This document shows positions 27,748 to 36,131 of a DNA stretch of 64,000 nt, one piece after another. The notes beneath the pieces are model-generated. The model made no database searches, had not been told where the DNA came from, and saw only the letters and a program-made list of their open reading frames with translations. How positions within the stretch are numbered: the stretch's first letter is position 1; each line of letters begins with the position of its first letter. Origin of the DNA: Thermomicrobium roseum DSM 5159 (GTDB lineage Bacteria > Chloroflexota > Chloroflexia > Thermomicrobiales > Thermomicrobiaceae). Position numbers and translations under genes: made by a program. The stretch is taken from positions 682,001-746,000 of the forward strand of contig NC_011961.1 of assembly GCF_000021685.1 (NCBI RefSeq), written 5' to 3'.

Positions 27748-30267
27748 CTACTCCTCGTGCGGCCGCTCTTCCCCGGTTTCCAGGTTGTACAGGATCAGAC
27801 GAGTGACCCCGCGTATCGGCTTGACGAACTCCGCTGGCACGCGACGCGTGTCCCAGCCGCCTCCCGGCTCGAGATCGTACACGATGCCGCGAGGCGTATA
27901 GCGGAAGTCTTTGATGAGCACCTCCTCGCTCGCCTCGGCCTTGAAGTAGATGGCCTGCTCGCCCCGCGCGATCACGACCACCCACTCGTCGCTGACTGAC
28001 ACCTCCGGTGACGGGCGCTCGACCGGCGCGCGTGCGATTCCTTCGGTAGCTTGGGCGAGTGCCCGGAGAGCCTCACAGGGTTGGTCGTCCGGGCACCGCT
28101 CCAGTGCCTCCCAGGCGACCTCTCGGAACCGTTCACCGAGCCGCTGTGTGAGTCGCAGGCTCCCATAGGTACTGTCGTAGATGCACCAGCCGGAGACTTC
28201 GTCAGGCTGGACAGGCGACTGCTTGGCGTGGAACATGCCGAGGGCGACGTCGTGTTCCTGTACCCCGCAGAGGTCGCAGAAGCTGAGGAGGACGAGCCGG
28301 GCGAGTTCCTCGTTGAGCTTCGCGCTCGGAAACCACCAGGCCACGCCGGTCGTCTCGAAGAACCGGAGGAGCGGCCGCTGGTAGTAGACCGACCCAGGCT
28401 CGTAGCGGTGCTGCTCTCGTGCGCTGCCGCGCTGTTCAGTGAATCCTTGCAACTTCTCCATGACCTGCATCTCCGACTCTGCGACGAACCCGCAGTCAGC
28501 GCCCTTCCAGAGTGCCAGTAAGCCCTCTGGCCAGCGGGGAAAGGCGCGCTGCAAGAGGTCCGGCCGAGTCGTGTAGCGCTTCTCGCGCCTTACCTCGATC
28601 CGCTTGGCGCGAAAGTTGAAGTGGACGACCCGGTACGGCTGCGCCAGGTAATAGTAGACCGCGCCCGGATAGGCTTCGCGGAGAGCCTGGGTGTAGGTGA
28701 CCTGTCCGAGACGGCGGCCGCTACGGTCTTGCACGTCGAACACCTCGTCGATCATGTCGCGCAGCGGGAACTCGAGGTGCGGGCTGGCTTGGGCGCGTTG
28801 CTTTAGGACGGCAAGCTCGGGCGGGACAGGTTCGGTCGGCTCCAGCTCGTTCTCGAGGAGCCGGAGGAAATCCGGCGGCACCTCGACGTACCGAGCGAGG
28901 GCCTCTCTCCCGCTCCCGGTGCTGGCGAGCTCGGCCACCGCGCAGAGGACGTTGGCGTACTGGAGATAGCGGTTTTCGAGGTACAGGCAGTTCGGTTCGC
29001 TCCGGCTTTCGAGGAAGTGACCGAGTGAGAACCGATCCTCGAGATCGAGCAGGATACAAAGGCCGGGGCGGCTCCGACCCGCGCGGCCGAGGCGCTGCCA
29101 GAACGCTTTGCGCGTCGGAGGCGGCTGCAACATGGCGACGACGTCGATATGGCCGATGTCGATGCCGAGCTCGAGCGCGCTGGTCGAGACGACTCCCCTG
29201 AGGGAGCCTGCAGCCAGCGAGCGCTGGATCTCGATCCTGTCCTCTTCCTCATAGCCTGCCCGGTACGGGAGCACCATCCAGTTCACCGGCGCGGCCTGAT
29301 CGTGCTCGTCGTCGCTGTCGGGGGCGCTCTCCGTCGGTTGCCGGTGGAGCGCGGCGACCACGTGCTCGACCATCCGGCGCGAGTCGGCGAAGGCGAGGAA
29401 GGGGGTCGGCAGAGCTTCGGCAAGCCGCCGGACGACGTCGACGACGGTCTTGAAGTCGTCGCTCCGGCGACCTGCGCGCAGGCCTGCACCCGGGGATCTC
29501 CCAGCCAAGAGCACCGTTTTCTCATAAACCGGTGCGCAGTCGTCCGACGCGCCGAGCACAGCCACGGACAATCCGGTCAACTGGCGGAGAAAGGCTTCCG
29601 GATCGTCGAGCGTGGCACTCACCGCGAGCACCTGCCGTAGCGTCGACAGTGCTAGGAGGCGCCGTATGAGGTAGGCGAAGTTGGTGCCGAACACCCCCTC
29701 GTACACGTGGGCCTCGTCCAGGATCAGGAGCGAGAGGCATTGCAGGAACGACCTCGCCCAGGTCTCACCGGCGTTCGGCAGGAGCCACGCGTGCGCCACG
29801 TCCGGCGTCATCAGGACGAGGCGATGACGACGCAGGATATCGGGGCGTCGCTCCACCTGCACGCCACCATCGATATACCCGAAGGTGAGCCCGAGCGGAT
29901 CGAGCAGATCACGCCACTTCGCGAGCTGATCCTGGATGAGTGCTCGGGCGGGGTAGAAGGTGAGGACGCACGCAGAGGGTTCCGTCAGCAGCCGGTGCGC
30001 CGCGACGGCCATGAAGATAAGGCTCTTGCCCGAGGCCGTCTGCGTCGTGATGCAGACCGACTCCCCCGCGAGAGCCCGGTCGATCGCGACCGCCTGGTGC
30101 TTCCACAGGCCAGCCGGGAAGCGGCCGCGGAGGAGGTCGGCGACACGCGGGTGGAGCGTGGCCGGGACGGGGGCGAAAGTTGCGTCGCGACCAGGAATGG
30201 TCTGTCGCTCACGCACGCAGAGACCCGCATCGGCGAGTAAATGCTCGACAAAATCCGTTGAGAGCAT
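27748..30267 (-). CDS. DEAD/DEAH-box helicase with DUF1998-like C-terminus (MrfA/YprA-like)
   Basis: An 839-residue SF2 helicase. Motif I is TQTASGKS (residues 75-82), motif II DEAH (184-187) followed by VYEGVFGTNFAYLIRRL, motif III SATLDDPEAF, then STSALELGIDIGHIDVV and QRLGRAGRSRPG, all typical of the MrfA/YprA group. The C-terminal third includes FCDLCGVQEHDV, resembling the Cys-containing zinc site of DUF1998. The frame is intact. ATG 30267 with GGAAGGAGG upstream is preferred to the longer frame from 30420. MrfA acts in mitomycin-type DNA repair; DUF1998 helicases also occur in defence cassettes such as DISARM and DUF1156/DUF499 islands. The flanking remnants favour the latter, though this is inference. 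Confidence 0.9.
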   Translation of the reverse strand: MLSTDFVEHLLADAGLCVRERQTIPGRDATFAPVPATLHPRVADLLRGRFPAGLWKHQAVAIDRALAGESVCITTQTASGKSLIFMAVAAHRLLTEPSACVLTFYPARALIQDQLAKWRDLLDPLGLTFGYIDGGVQVERRPDILRRHRLVLMTPDVAHAWLLPNAGETWARSFLQCLSLLILDEAHVYEGVFGTNFAYLIRRLLALSTLRQVLAVSATLDDPEAFLRQLTGLSVAVLGASDDCAPVYEKTVLLAGRSPGAGLRAGRRSDDFKTVVDVVRRLAEALPTPFLAFADSRRMVEHVVAALHRQPTESAPDSDDEHDQAAPVNWMVLPYRAGYEEEDRIEIQRSLAAGSLRGVVSTSALELGIDIGHIDVVAMLQPPPTRKAFWQRLGRAGRSRPGLCILLDLEDRFSLGHFLESRSEPNCLYLENRYLQYANVLCAVAELASTGSGREALARYVEVPPDFLRLLENELEPTEPVPPELAVLKQRAQASPHLEFPLRDMIDEVFDVQDRSGRRLGQVTYTQALREAYPGAVYYYLAQPYRVVHFNFRAKRIEVRREKRYTTRPDLLQRAFPRWPEGLLALWKGADCGFVAESEMQVMEKLQGFTEQRGSAREQHRYEPGSVYYQRPLLRFFETTGVAWWFPSAKLNEELARLVLLSFCDLCGVQEHDVALGMFHAKQSPVQPDEVSGWCIYDSTYGSLRLTQRLGERFREVAWEALERCPDDQPCEALRALAQATEGIARAPVERPSPEVSVSDEWVVVIARGEQAIYFKAEASEEVLIKDFRYTPRGIVYDLEPGGGWDTRRVPAEFVKPIRGVTRLILYNLETGEERPHEE

Positions 30268-30546
30268 GGCGGCCTCCTTCCCGGTTGAAACGAGCGGATC
30301 GACGAAAACGCCTATCCGAGACCGGCCCCTTGGCTCGAGCCCGAGAGTATCGCGCAGTCGAGAGGTGTTCGGAATCCCGCCTCGACGGGCACGACTTCCC
30401 GCAACCGCGAGTCGACTCACGGAGGGCTACCTGTAGTTTCGCTCAGTCGCGCTGATCCGTCCAGCCCCTCGACGCGCGGAGCCAACATTGCCGGGGTCGG
30501 CTCTCACCGGGCGACACCGCGCGGCGCCCCCGCCGCTCTAGGACCG
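30268..30546. other. Upstream region of the helicase
   Basis: About 280 bases that should contain the helicase promoter. The nearest bases carry the GGAAGGAGG ribosome site. No clear -35/-10 pair was found, and no coding segment is convincing. Confidence 0.35.
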
Positions 30547-30744
30547 TCAGGCGCCTCGATGCGGGCCGGTGGCCCGTCCCACCCGGGAGCGAGGGCGCTC
30601 TGCCTCGATGTCCAGCGCTGCTAGCGGCAGCCGCCCCTCCATCAGCAGGCACCCAGCGCCTACCAACGCTGCCGTTGTGCCCTCGCTCGTAGTTCCTGCA
30701 CGATTGCTCGAGTGCGCCGGGTGCCATTCACCACTCGCCCCCAT
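30547..30744 (-). pseudogene. N-terminal stub of a DUF1156-like gene (copy 2)
   Basis: ATG 30744 has a strong GAGGAGGAAGGG site and opens a 65-codon frame. Its centre reads GAGCLLMEGRLPLAALDIEAERPRS, parallel to the copy-1 core LLIGERLPLLELGIEAQRER, after which the family match is lost. The two stubs flank the helicase, both on the minus strand, and both retain translation signals while lacking the body of the gene. Either two related genes were truncated separately or one was duplicated before decay. The remaining peptide is unlikely to be functional. Confidence 0.5.
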
Positions 30745-30840
30745 CGCCCTTCCTCCTCGCCTCTCGATGACCACGTGGCCGCTGGTGAGCGCCTCGCTGC
30801 TGGCCACCCGCCGGGATGACCGGCAGCGGCCTGCCTCCAG

Positions 30841-31311
30841 TCAGCGCGCTCCCCGCTCGCGCGAGGACTCGGAATCGCTGCTCAGGTCTTGCCCGGCCGG
30901 AGGGACGCTCCGCTCGCTGGGATGACGCTTCTTCTTGACGTATCCGCGGTCACGGTGCTGCGTCAAGGGCTCCTCGACATGCCGGATCACATTCCCCAAC
31001 GAGTCCTCGATGTGCTCGTAATACCGATCCTGTTCACGACCGATCACCCGCACGAGCCTATGCCGCTCGCCGGTCTTGTGGAAAATTTCATCGCCGGCCT
31101 TGACTTCTTGGACCGCTCGCGGTTGCCCCGGACGCTTCTTCTTGAGATGGATCTGTTCGAGCGCCTCAAGGCGTACGTTGTCAGTGAGGTGCACCGTTCG
31201 GTTCCTCGACCCGCATCGTGGGCACGCGTCAGCCTGCGCGTCCAGCTCCTCGCCGCAGTCGGAGCAACGGATCGACCCCGGTGTCGAGATGCGGTGGCTG
31301 TGGGTCATCAT
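30841..31311 (-). CDS. Small zinc-ribbon protein of a defence-island neighbourhood
   Basis: A 156-residue cytoplasmic protein. The N-terminal zinc ribbon is CSDCGEELDAQADACPRCG (residues about 16-34), two CxxC knuckles. A basic middle part with 'VRLEALEQIHLKKKRPGQPRAVQEVKAGDE' follows. The conserved DSLGNVIRHVEEPLTQHRDRGY segment is the signature of a small uncharacterised family with a zinc ribbon at the N-terminus. The C-terminal 20 residues are Ser/Arg-rich. Its role is unknown. Two adjacent ATGs (31311 and 31308) are both possible. It lies between the DUF1156-like stub and the AbrB-like gene, all on the minus strand. Confidence 0.8.
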   Translation of the reverse strand: MMTHSHRISTPGSIRCSDCGEELDAQADACPRCGSRNRTVHLTDNVRLEALEQIHLKKKRPGQPRAVQEVKAGDEIFHKTGERHRLVRVIGREQDRYYEHIEDSLGNVIRHVEEPLTQHRDRGYVKKKRHPSERSVPPAGQDLSSDSESSRERGAR

Positions 31312-31372
31312 GCCTCATTTCGATAGGTCTCCTTCCATCCCTAACTATTTACCTACGAGAATCCAGCCCCCA

Positions 31373-31555
31373 TCACGCTCCTCGCGACCTACGAGGGCAC
31401 CTGGCTCGTCGTCGTCTCTCGACACCGGTACCGGCAGGGTCAATGCCCGCGGTGGCCTCGGCCACCACCAGGGTACCCTCCTCGATCCCGTAGCGTCTGC
31501 GCAGGGCGGCCGGCATCACTACCGTGCCCCGCTTGCCGACCTTGCTCGGCTCCAT
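31373..31555 (-). pseudogene. AbrB/SpoVT-type antitoxin-like gene with a 3' frameshift
   Basis: ATG 31555, with GGAAGAGAGG upstream, encodes MEPSKVGKRGTVVMPAALRRRYGIEEGTLVVAEAT, a standard swapped-hairpin AbrB DNA-binding domain. After about 37 residues the frame gives an Arg-rich tail with no family likeness. Shifting by one base at about 31440 gives LTLPVPVSRDDDEPGALVG and then REERDGGWILVGK-stop, a better composition, suggesting a single-base indel. The DNA-binding part may still be made. No toxin gene is adjacent; the next gene upstream (31687-32430) does not resemble a PIN toxin. Confidence 0.65.
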
Positions 31556-31567
31556 CTGGGCCTCTCT

Positions 31568-31655
31568 TCCACGCGTTGTCTGAATACCTGTCTCAGTCAG
31601 CACGCCACTGAGCGGGCCACTGGGGACATTTCCTCCACGCGTTGCCTGAATACCT
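31568..31655. repeat. Two direct repeats upstream of the AbrB-like gene
   Basis: Copies at 31568-31589 and 31634-31655 match over 22 bases with one mismatch (TCCACGCGTTG[T/C]CTGAATACCT), 66 bases apart. The second copy runs into a near-palindrome, CCTGAATA...TATCAGG, at about 31645-31665. The position just upstream of a DNA-binding antitoxin-like gene suggests operator sites for autoregulation. A degenerate repeat array is the alternative. Confidence 0.6.
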
Positions 31656-31686
31656 AAATATCAGGCGACGCATCGAGTATAGCATG

Positions 31687-32430
31687 TCATGGAGCGCGGC
31701 GCCGGCGCCGCTGGACCACCGTTCCCCGGTCGTCGACCCAGGCGCGGCCGACCAGCCCTGCCGCCGGGTCGCCCCACCAGGCCGCCCAGCCCCCGATCGG
31801 CGGACGGGTCAACCGGTAGACGTCGTCGCGGTAGCCGGCCCACCAGAGCCAGCGGGGCAGGGCCGCCGGCACCAGCAGCGCTTCAGCGACCAGGAGCTCA
31901 CCCGCCAGCGGCACCAACTCGCCTGCCCCGTCTTGCGTCTCCGAGTGGGCCACCGGTCCCTCCGACCCCGGCGCGATCGTGAACAACACCCCCTGCGCCT
32001 GTTTGCCGCCCCGCGCCAGGATCGCACGCCGGGCCGCCTGGTAGAACGGTTCCGCCTGCAGCACCGCCACCGTCGGGCCAGGATCGAAGCGCAGCTCCTC
32101 GGCCGCTTCCGGACAGGGCTCCACCGGCAAGACGAGCCGGAAACGCTTTCCCCAGCCCTCAGCGGGTCCGTACACTCCCGTCAGGCGCACGGCGCTCGGC
32201 GGGGGCTGCCGGCGCCACCACCAGAAGAGCGGCCGGACCGGCTGCACTCGTTCCACGAGGTACCACAGCTCCCCATTCGGGCAGTGGAAACGACCCTCCG
32301 GCCAGGGACCGTTCCCCCGCCACCAGACGGCCAGGTGCCGGCGTCCCAGCCAAACGCCCAGTCGCCCGTCGCTGCCTACTTCGGGCGCGACGTAGGCGAT
32401 ATCGCTGCGCAGCAGCGGGAGCTTCAGCAT
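31687..32430 (-). CDS. Hypothetical Trp/Arg-rich protein next to the DUF499 remnant
   Basis: A 247-residue protein I do not recognise, with no signal peptide. It is rich in Trp, Gly, Pro and Arg (LAVWWRGNGPWPEGRF, RPLFWWWRRQ, GGWAAWWGDPAAGLVGRAW) and ends in a basic cluster RRRRRAP. No catalytic motif is evident. A GGGGAAGCGG site precedes ATG 32430 and the frame is open throughout, so it appears real. It lies 105 bases downstream of the broken DUF499 gene in the same direction and may be the last gene of that former operon. Confidence 0.65.
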   Translation of the reverse strand: MLKLPLLRSDIAYVAPEVGSDGRLGVWLGRRHLAVWWRGNGPWPEGRFHCPNGELWYLVERVQPVRPLFWWWRRQPPPSAVRLTGVYGPAEGWGKRFRLVLPVEPCPEAAEELRFDPGPTVAVLQAEPFYQAARRAILARGGKQAQGVLFTIAPGSEGPVAHSETQDGAGELVPLAGELLVAEALLVPAALPRWLWWAGYRDDVYRLTRPPIGGWAAWWGDPAAGLVGRAWVDDRGTVVQRRRRRAP

Positions 32431-32535
32431 CGTCCGCCGCTTCCCCGTCCGCTGACCGACTCCCCGGCCACTAGGATACGCAACGCCCGCTACACCCGCC
32501 GGCCGCTACGCTGCCTCCTGCTCCGCGACACGCCG

Positions 32536-33440
32536 CTAGAACGCCAGATACGCGTCCGCCGCCTCGCGAGCCGCCGCGCGATCGATCGAGCGGAACAACC
32601 GATGCGCACCGATCGCCGGCGTCTCTTCCTTCAAGGTCGGTGGCAGGACCCGCTCCGACCGAGCCGTGATGCGGCTAGCCTCGCTGAGCTGCCGCAACAA
32701 CGCCTCGCTCTCCTGACCGAAGACATCGGTGGGATCAGCCAGCGTGAGCACCACCACGACCCCTTGGCGGCTGGCCGCGAACTCGAGCAGCGGCATCAGG
32801 AACGCGATTGTCTGGTCAGCCAGCGTCCCGCGCCCGGTCGCCGTCGGCACCGCGTCTGCTGCCCGAAGATAGCGCGCGATCTCGTCGAACATGATTAGTG
32901 TCGGTTGCTCACCGATCAGTTCGTCCAACAGGCTGCCGCCGGGCGCTGCTTTGGTCGCCCGGTCCGATTCACCCACCAGGCGGTAGCCAGTCCGCCGAGC
33001 TGGTAAGCGAGTTCACCCCACAGGAAGAAGGTGCGCGCGTCCGGATGAGCGACCCCCACCCGACGGATCCAGTTCCGAACCCACCACATCCGCGATGCGG
33101 AGAGCACCCGGTGTCGGAATGAGCTCAGGACCGACCAGCGCAGCCGCTGCCGGCGCACCACGCGCCGCATGGTAGAGCGCGATCAGATTGTGCGTCTTGC
33201 CGCCACCGAACGGCGTTTCCAAGCGGATGATCGCGTTGGCCGTTGGGTCTTTCCCGGCCAATCGGCCCAGTGCCTCGCGCAACAACGTGCGCAGTCCCAT
33301 GGTCGGATAGGTGTGGTCGAAGAACAGCTGCGGATCCTGGTAGACCGGATCGGCTCGCCCCTCCAGCACATCCTTCAAGCGAGCCGCGAACAGCTCTTCG
33401 CGTAACTCACCCTGCAGCACCTCGGGGCGCAGCTGGCATG
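32536..33440 (-). pseudogene. DUF499 ATPase gene broken by frameshifts and truncation
   Basis: Three frames on the minus strand together give the N-terminal part of a DUF499 AAA-type ATPase. The first (33440 to about 33060) has DPQLFFDHTYPTMGLRTLL and the Walker A-like ETPFGGGKTHNLIALYH, ending near IADVVGSELDPS. The second (about 33050-32985) gives GVAHPDARTFFLWGELAYQLGG. The third (32976-32536) gives the Walker B region PTLIMFDEIARYLRA and stops at YLAF. Full-length family members are about 1000 residues; here about 300 codons survive with two frame changes. A TAG precedes the first segment, so the start is gone too. DUF499 genes accompany DUF1156 genes in anti-phage-associated cassettes. 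Confidence 0.82.
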
Positions 33441-33954
33441 TCTAGTACACCGACCGTATCGTCACGGTTCCGATCCCTTCTCCTAGGCACCTCGCCGCTC
33501 TGTCCTCGCGTCCGTGGAGCCATCGTCTGGATCGGTCTCGTCCAGCAGCATCGCCGATCGGCGAAGCTCAGCATACTCGGAGTTCCGGGTCCTCGCAACG
33601 ACGGCTCCCTCCCGAGAGGTTCGGCAGGGCGACGCCGCGAACCAGCACAGTTGAGCCCCTCGGCTGGACGGCGACCGCCGGTGTTGGCGTGCCGCACTGG
33701 CGCCGGTGCCGCACGTTTTCGACCAACGCCTCACCCGGCGCCCCGCGACCGCAGCGGTACCACCAGGAACCGGATCCCCTGGCTCCACTGTCGCAGTCTC
33801 GTCCACCTCGAGCGTCGGCTGCGCCGTCTGACCGCGATCAGACGAAGCGGTGGAAGGAAGCGCTCGCCGTCTCGCCCGAGCACGCCCCGTCCGCCGAGCA
33901 GTCAGCTGATTGATCGGATCGTTCCCGATCCCACCCCTTTGACCCGTGACTCGG
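33441..33954. other. Probable eroded sequence upstream of the DUF499 remnant
   Basis: About 515 bases with no supportable gene. The minus-strand frames contain stretches with protein-like composition that break off and resume in other frames, consistent with decayed coding sequence. No family could be assigned. Confidence 0.35.
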
Positions 33955-35226
33955 TCAGGAGGAGGGTCGAGCCTTCATCCAGCGCAGACGATAGAGCTCC
34001 TTGGCGATCAGGTACGGATTCCCTTGGTACTGCCGCACGACTGGTTGGACTTCGCTCATGGTCAAGCTCGGGAACCAGTCGTACCAATAGCTCAGGTCGT
34101 TCGGGTCGCCAGTCGGCAGCGAGGGACTCAGCAATCCGGGACTCCACGTCCACGCGAAGGTGCAGCGAGTATTGGTGGTCCGCACGATATACCACAAAGC
34201 GGAGTATCGCCATGGCCCAGGGCACGTCCCGTACCCCGCGTACAGGAAACGCGGCGGCAGCACCGTCGGATTGAAGTCGCGCGGCATCGGCAAGTGCAGA
34301 TTCACATAACCAAGCCACCACTGATAATTGACCATATCGATACAGACGGGATAATACCGACAATACAGCTGGATCTCGGCCATCACTTCAGGAGGCGTGT
34401 TGCGATAATAGGTCGACCAGAAGCTCGGGGAGATCTGGAGTTCCTGAGCGATGTCAGCCCAGGCTCGGGCGATGTCCGGATGCGTCGTCACCGGATCGGC
34501 CTGCTGCGGCATCGATGGAAGCCCGGCAGTGGCCGTGGGCGTCGGGGTCGGGAGCTCGACGATGGGCGGTAGCGCCGGTGTCACCGTCGGGGTCGGCATC
34601 GGTAGCGTGGTGATCGGTGCAGCAGTCGGCGTCGGCGTCGGGGTCGGTGTCGGCACCGGGGTCGGCGTCGGCCAGGGAGTTGCCGTCGCTCCGGAGGACG
34701 GTGGCGACCATCCGCTGGGCGGATGACCCTCCCGCCGATTCTCGGTTAGAATCGCCATGATCTCTCTGCCCAGATGCCCCTGGAGCACATCGTTGCGCGC
34801 CGGAATCTTCCCGGGATGCCATTCAAACCGCGCTCGCTCGAACCACTGTGTAACAACACCATTTTCACCCAGCTCAGGTGCAGAGTACTCTTCCGTCAAT
34901 GGATACCCGAACATCAGTAGTCCACCATACTGCTCCCAATACTGACGAAAGCCACCACAGAGATTATGCTGTGTCTCGGGGAAATAGATGCATCCTTCCT
35001 TCGGTCGCGCCGGATCGATCGCCCACTGCGGCGGTGGCGCCGGCATGCGATGCCCCTCACCGACCCAACGCGTGGCGAGGACTGGCAACGTCGAGCCGAG
35101 CACGAACGCGAGCACGATTAGGACTGCCGCCGCTCCACCACTGATCGGTCGGCTCGCCGCTCGCCAAAGCAGCATCGGCAGGCTCTTCACGACGCGAACA
35201 ACCCCGACTGCCACACTCGACACCAT
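33955..35226 (-). CDS. Signal-anchored extracellular protein with a Thr-Pro linker
   Basis: A 423-residue protein with a hydrophobic segment at about residues 30-50 (GGAAAVLIVLAFVLGSTLPVLA), probably a signal anchor. The first extracellular domain contains CIYFPETQHNLCGGFRQYWEQYGGLLMFGYPLTEEY and VTQWFERARFEWHP, a pattern common in Chloroflexota secreted proteins. A linker of PTPTPTP repeats (about residues 185-235) follows, then a second domain (about 245-423) with several Cys and many aromatics (YYPVCIDMVNYQWWLGYVNLHLP). Function unknown. GGTGGGAG lies just before ATG 35226; the GTG at 35235 is less likely. The linker DNA explains the repetitive sequence near 34.55-34.68 kb. Confidence 0.85.
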   Translation of the reverse strand: MVSSVAVGVVRVVKSLPMLLWRAASRPISGGAAAVLIVLAFVLGSTLPVLATRWVGEGHRMPAPPPQWAIDPARPKEGCIYFPETQHNLCGGFRQYWEQYGGLLMFGYPLTEEYSAPELGENGVVTQWFERARFEWHPGKIPARNDVLQGHLGREIMAILTENRREGHPPSGWSPPSSGATATPWPTPTPVPTPTPTPTPTAAPITTLPMPTPTVTPALPPIVELPTPTPTATAGLPSMPQQADPVTTHPDIARAWADIAQELQISPSFWSTYYRNTPPEVMAEIQLYCRYYPVCIDMVNYQWWLGYVNLHLPMPRDFNPTVLPPRFLYAGYGTCPGPWRYSALWYIVRTTNTRCTFAWTWSPGLLSPSLPTGDPNDLSYWYDWFPSLTMSEVQPVVRQYQGNPYLIAKELYRLRWMKARPSS

Positions 35227-35510
35227 CACTCCCACCTTAATTTACCGAACATCAGCCACTATCCGGCGTCACCAACGAAGGCTAGCAAAGTCAGCACCGA
35301 CCGTCAATCTGGCAGTAATCGGGGCATCGGTCTTCTTCCGCGAGTAGACCATGTCTCGAGAACGTAGGAACGCAGCAACATGACAGCTCCAGAGACGCAT
35401 CGACCGGTCAGCGCACGGCAGGCAGGATACCCGCCAAGCGCCCCGCCTCCCGACTCGATCGCACCTGGAAGGTCGACGATGCTCACGCTACGCTCCCAAA
35501 GGGGGGGGAC

Positions 35511-36131
35511 ATGCGCTTTCACCTCGGCCCGCCGCCGACCGATCCCGCATTCCAGCCGGCTCCGCCCTGGCGACCGCTCCGCGAGCCTCGCCGGGCCAGC
35601 CTGGTCATCCTGCTCTCCCTGCCCCTCGGCCTTCTCGCCGCCTTTCTCTTCACCCTGCCGCTCCTCCTCCGCTCACCCGATCGCTCGCTGACGATTCACC
35701 TCTCCGGCCTGCCCAGCCTCCTCGCTCTCCTGCTCCTCGTTCCGCTCCACGAACTTCTGCACGCCCTCCCGTTGCCCGGCTCGCTCCGCTCGCCCCAGCT
35801 CGTCCTCGGCCTTTGGCCGCGCTCGCTCCTCGCCTACGTCCACTACCTCGGCGAGCTCGGTCGGGCGCGGTTCCTCGTCGTCGCGCTCAGCCCGCTCGTC
35901 GCGGTCAGCCTACTCGCCTACGCCGGACTCTCGCTCCTGCCCAGTCTGGCACCGTTCTGGCTCATCCTGGGCCTCCTGAACGCACTCGGCTCGGGCGCCG
36001 ACCTCTTGGCGGCAGCGCTCGTCCTCACCCAGGTCCCGCCTGGCGCGCATCTGCGCAACCACGGCTGGCGGACCTACTGGCGCCCAGCCGAGCCGCCATG
36101 GGCCGACCGTCCCCCATCGCCCGACTCGTGA
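35511..36131 (+). CDS. DUF3267-like membrane metalloprotease
   Basis: A 206-residue integral membrane protein with four or five predicted helices. The second helix ends in VPLHELLHALPLPG, giving the zinc-binding HExxH motif at residues 80-84, as in DUF3267 and related site-2-protease-like families. A second conserved region is GLLNALGSGADLLAAALVL near residues 155-173, which may supply the third ligand (Asp). A very strong GGGGGGGG site lies before ATG 35511. The 3' end overlaps the 3' end of the convergent M23 peptidase gene by 58 bases. Its substrate is unknown. Confidence 0.82.
   Translation: MRFHLGPPPTDPAFQPAPPWRPLREPRRASLVILLSLPLGLLAAFLFTLPLLLRSPDRSLTIHLSGLPSLLALLLLVPLHELLHALPLPGSLRSPQLVLGLWPRSLLAYVHYLGELGRARFLVVALSPLVAVSLLAYAGLSLLPSLAPFWLILGLLNALGSGADLLAAALVLTQVPPGAHLRNHGWRTYWRPAEPPWADRPPSPDS

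Noticed and set aside
34550..34680. Short repetitive GTCGG/GGTGT-rich DNA that looks like a microsatellite
   Set aside because: It encodes the Thr-Pro linker of the anchored protein at 33955-35226 in the correct frame.
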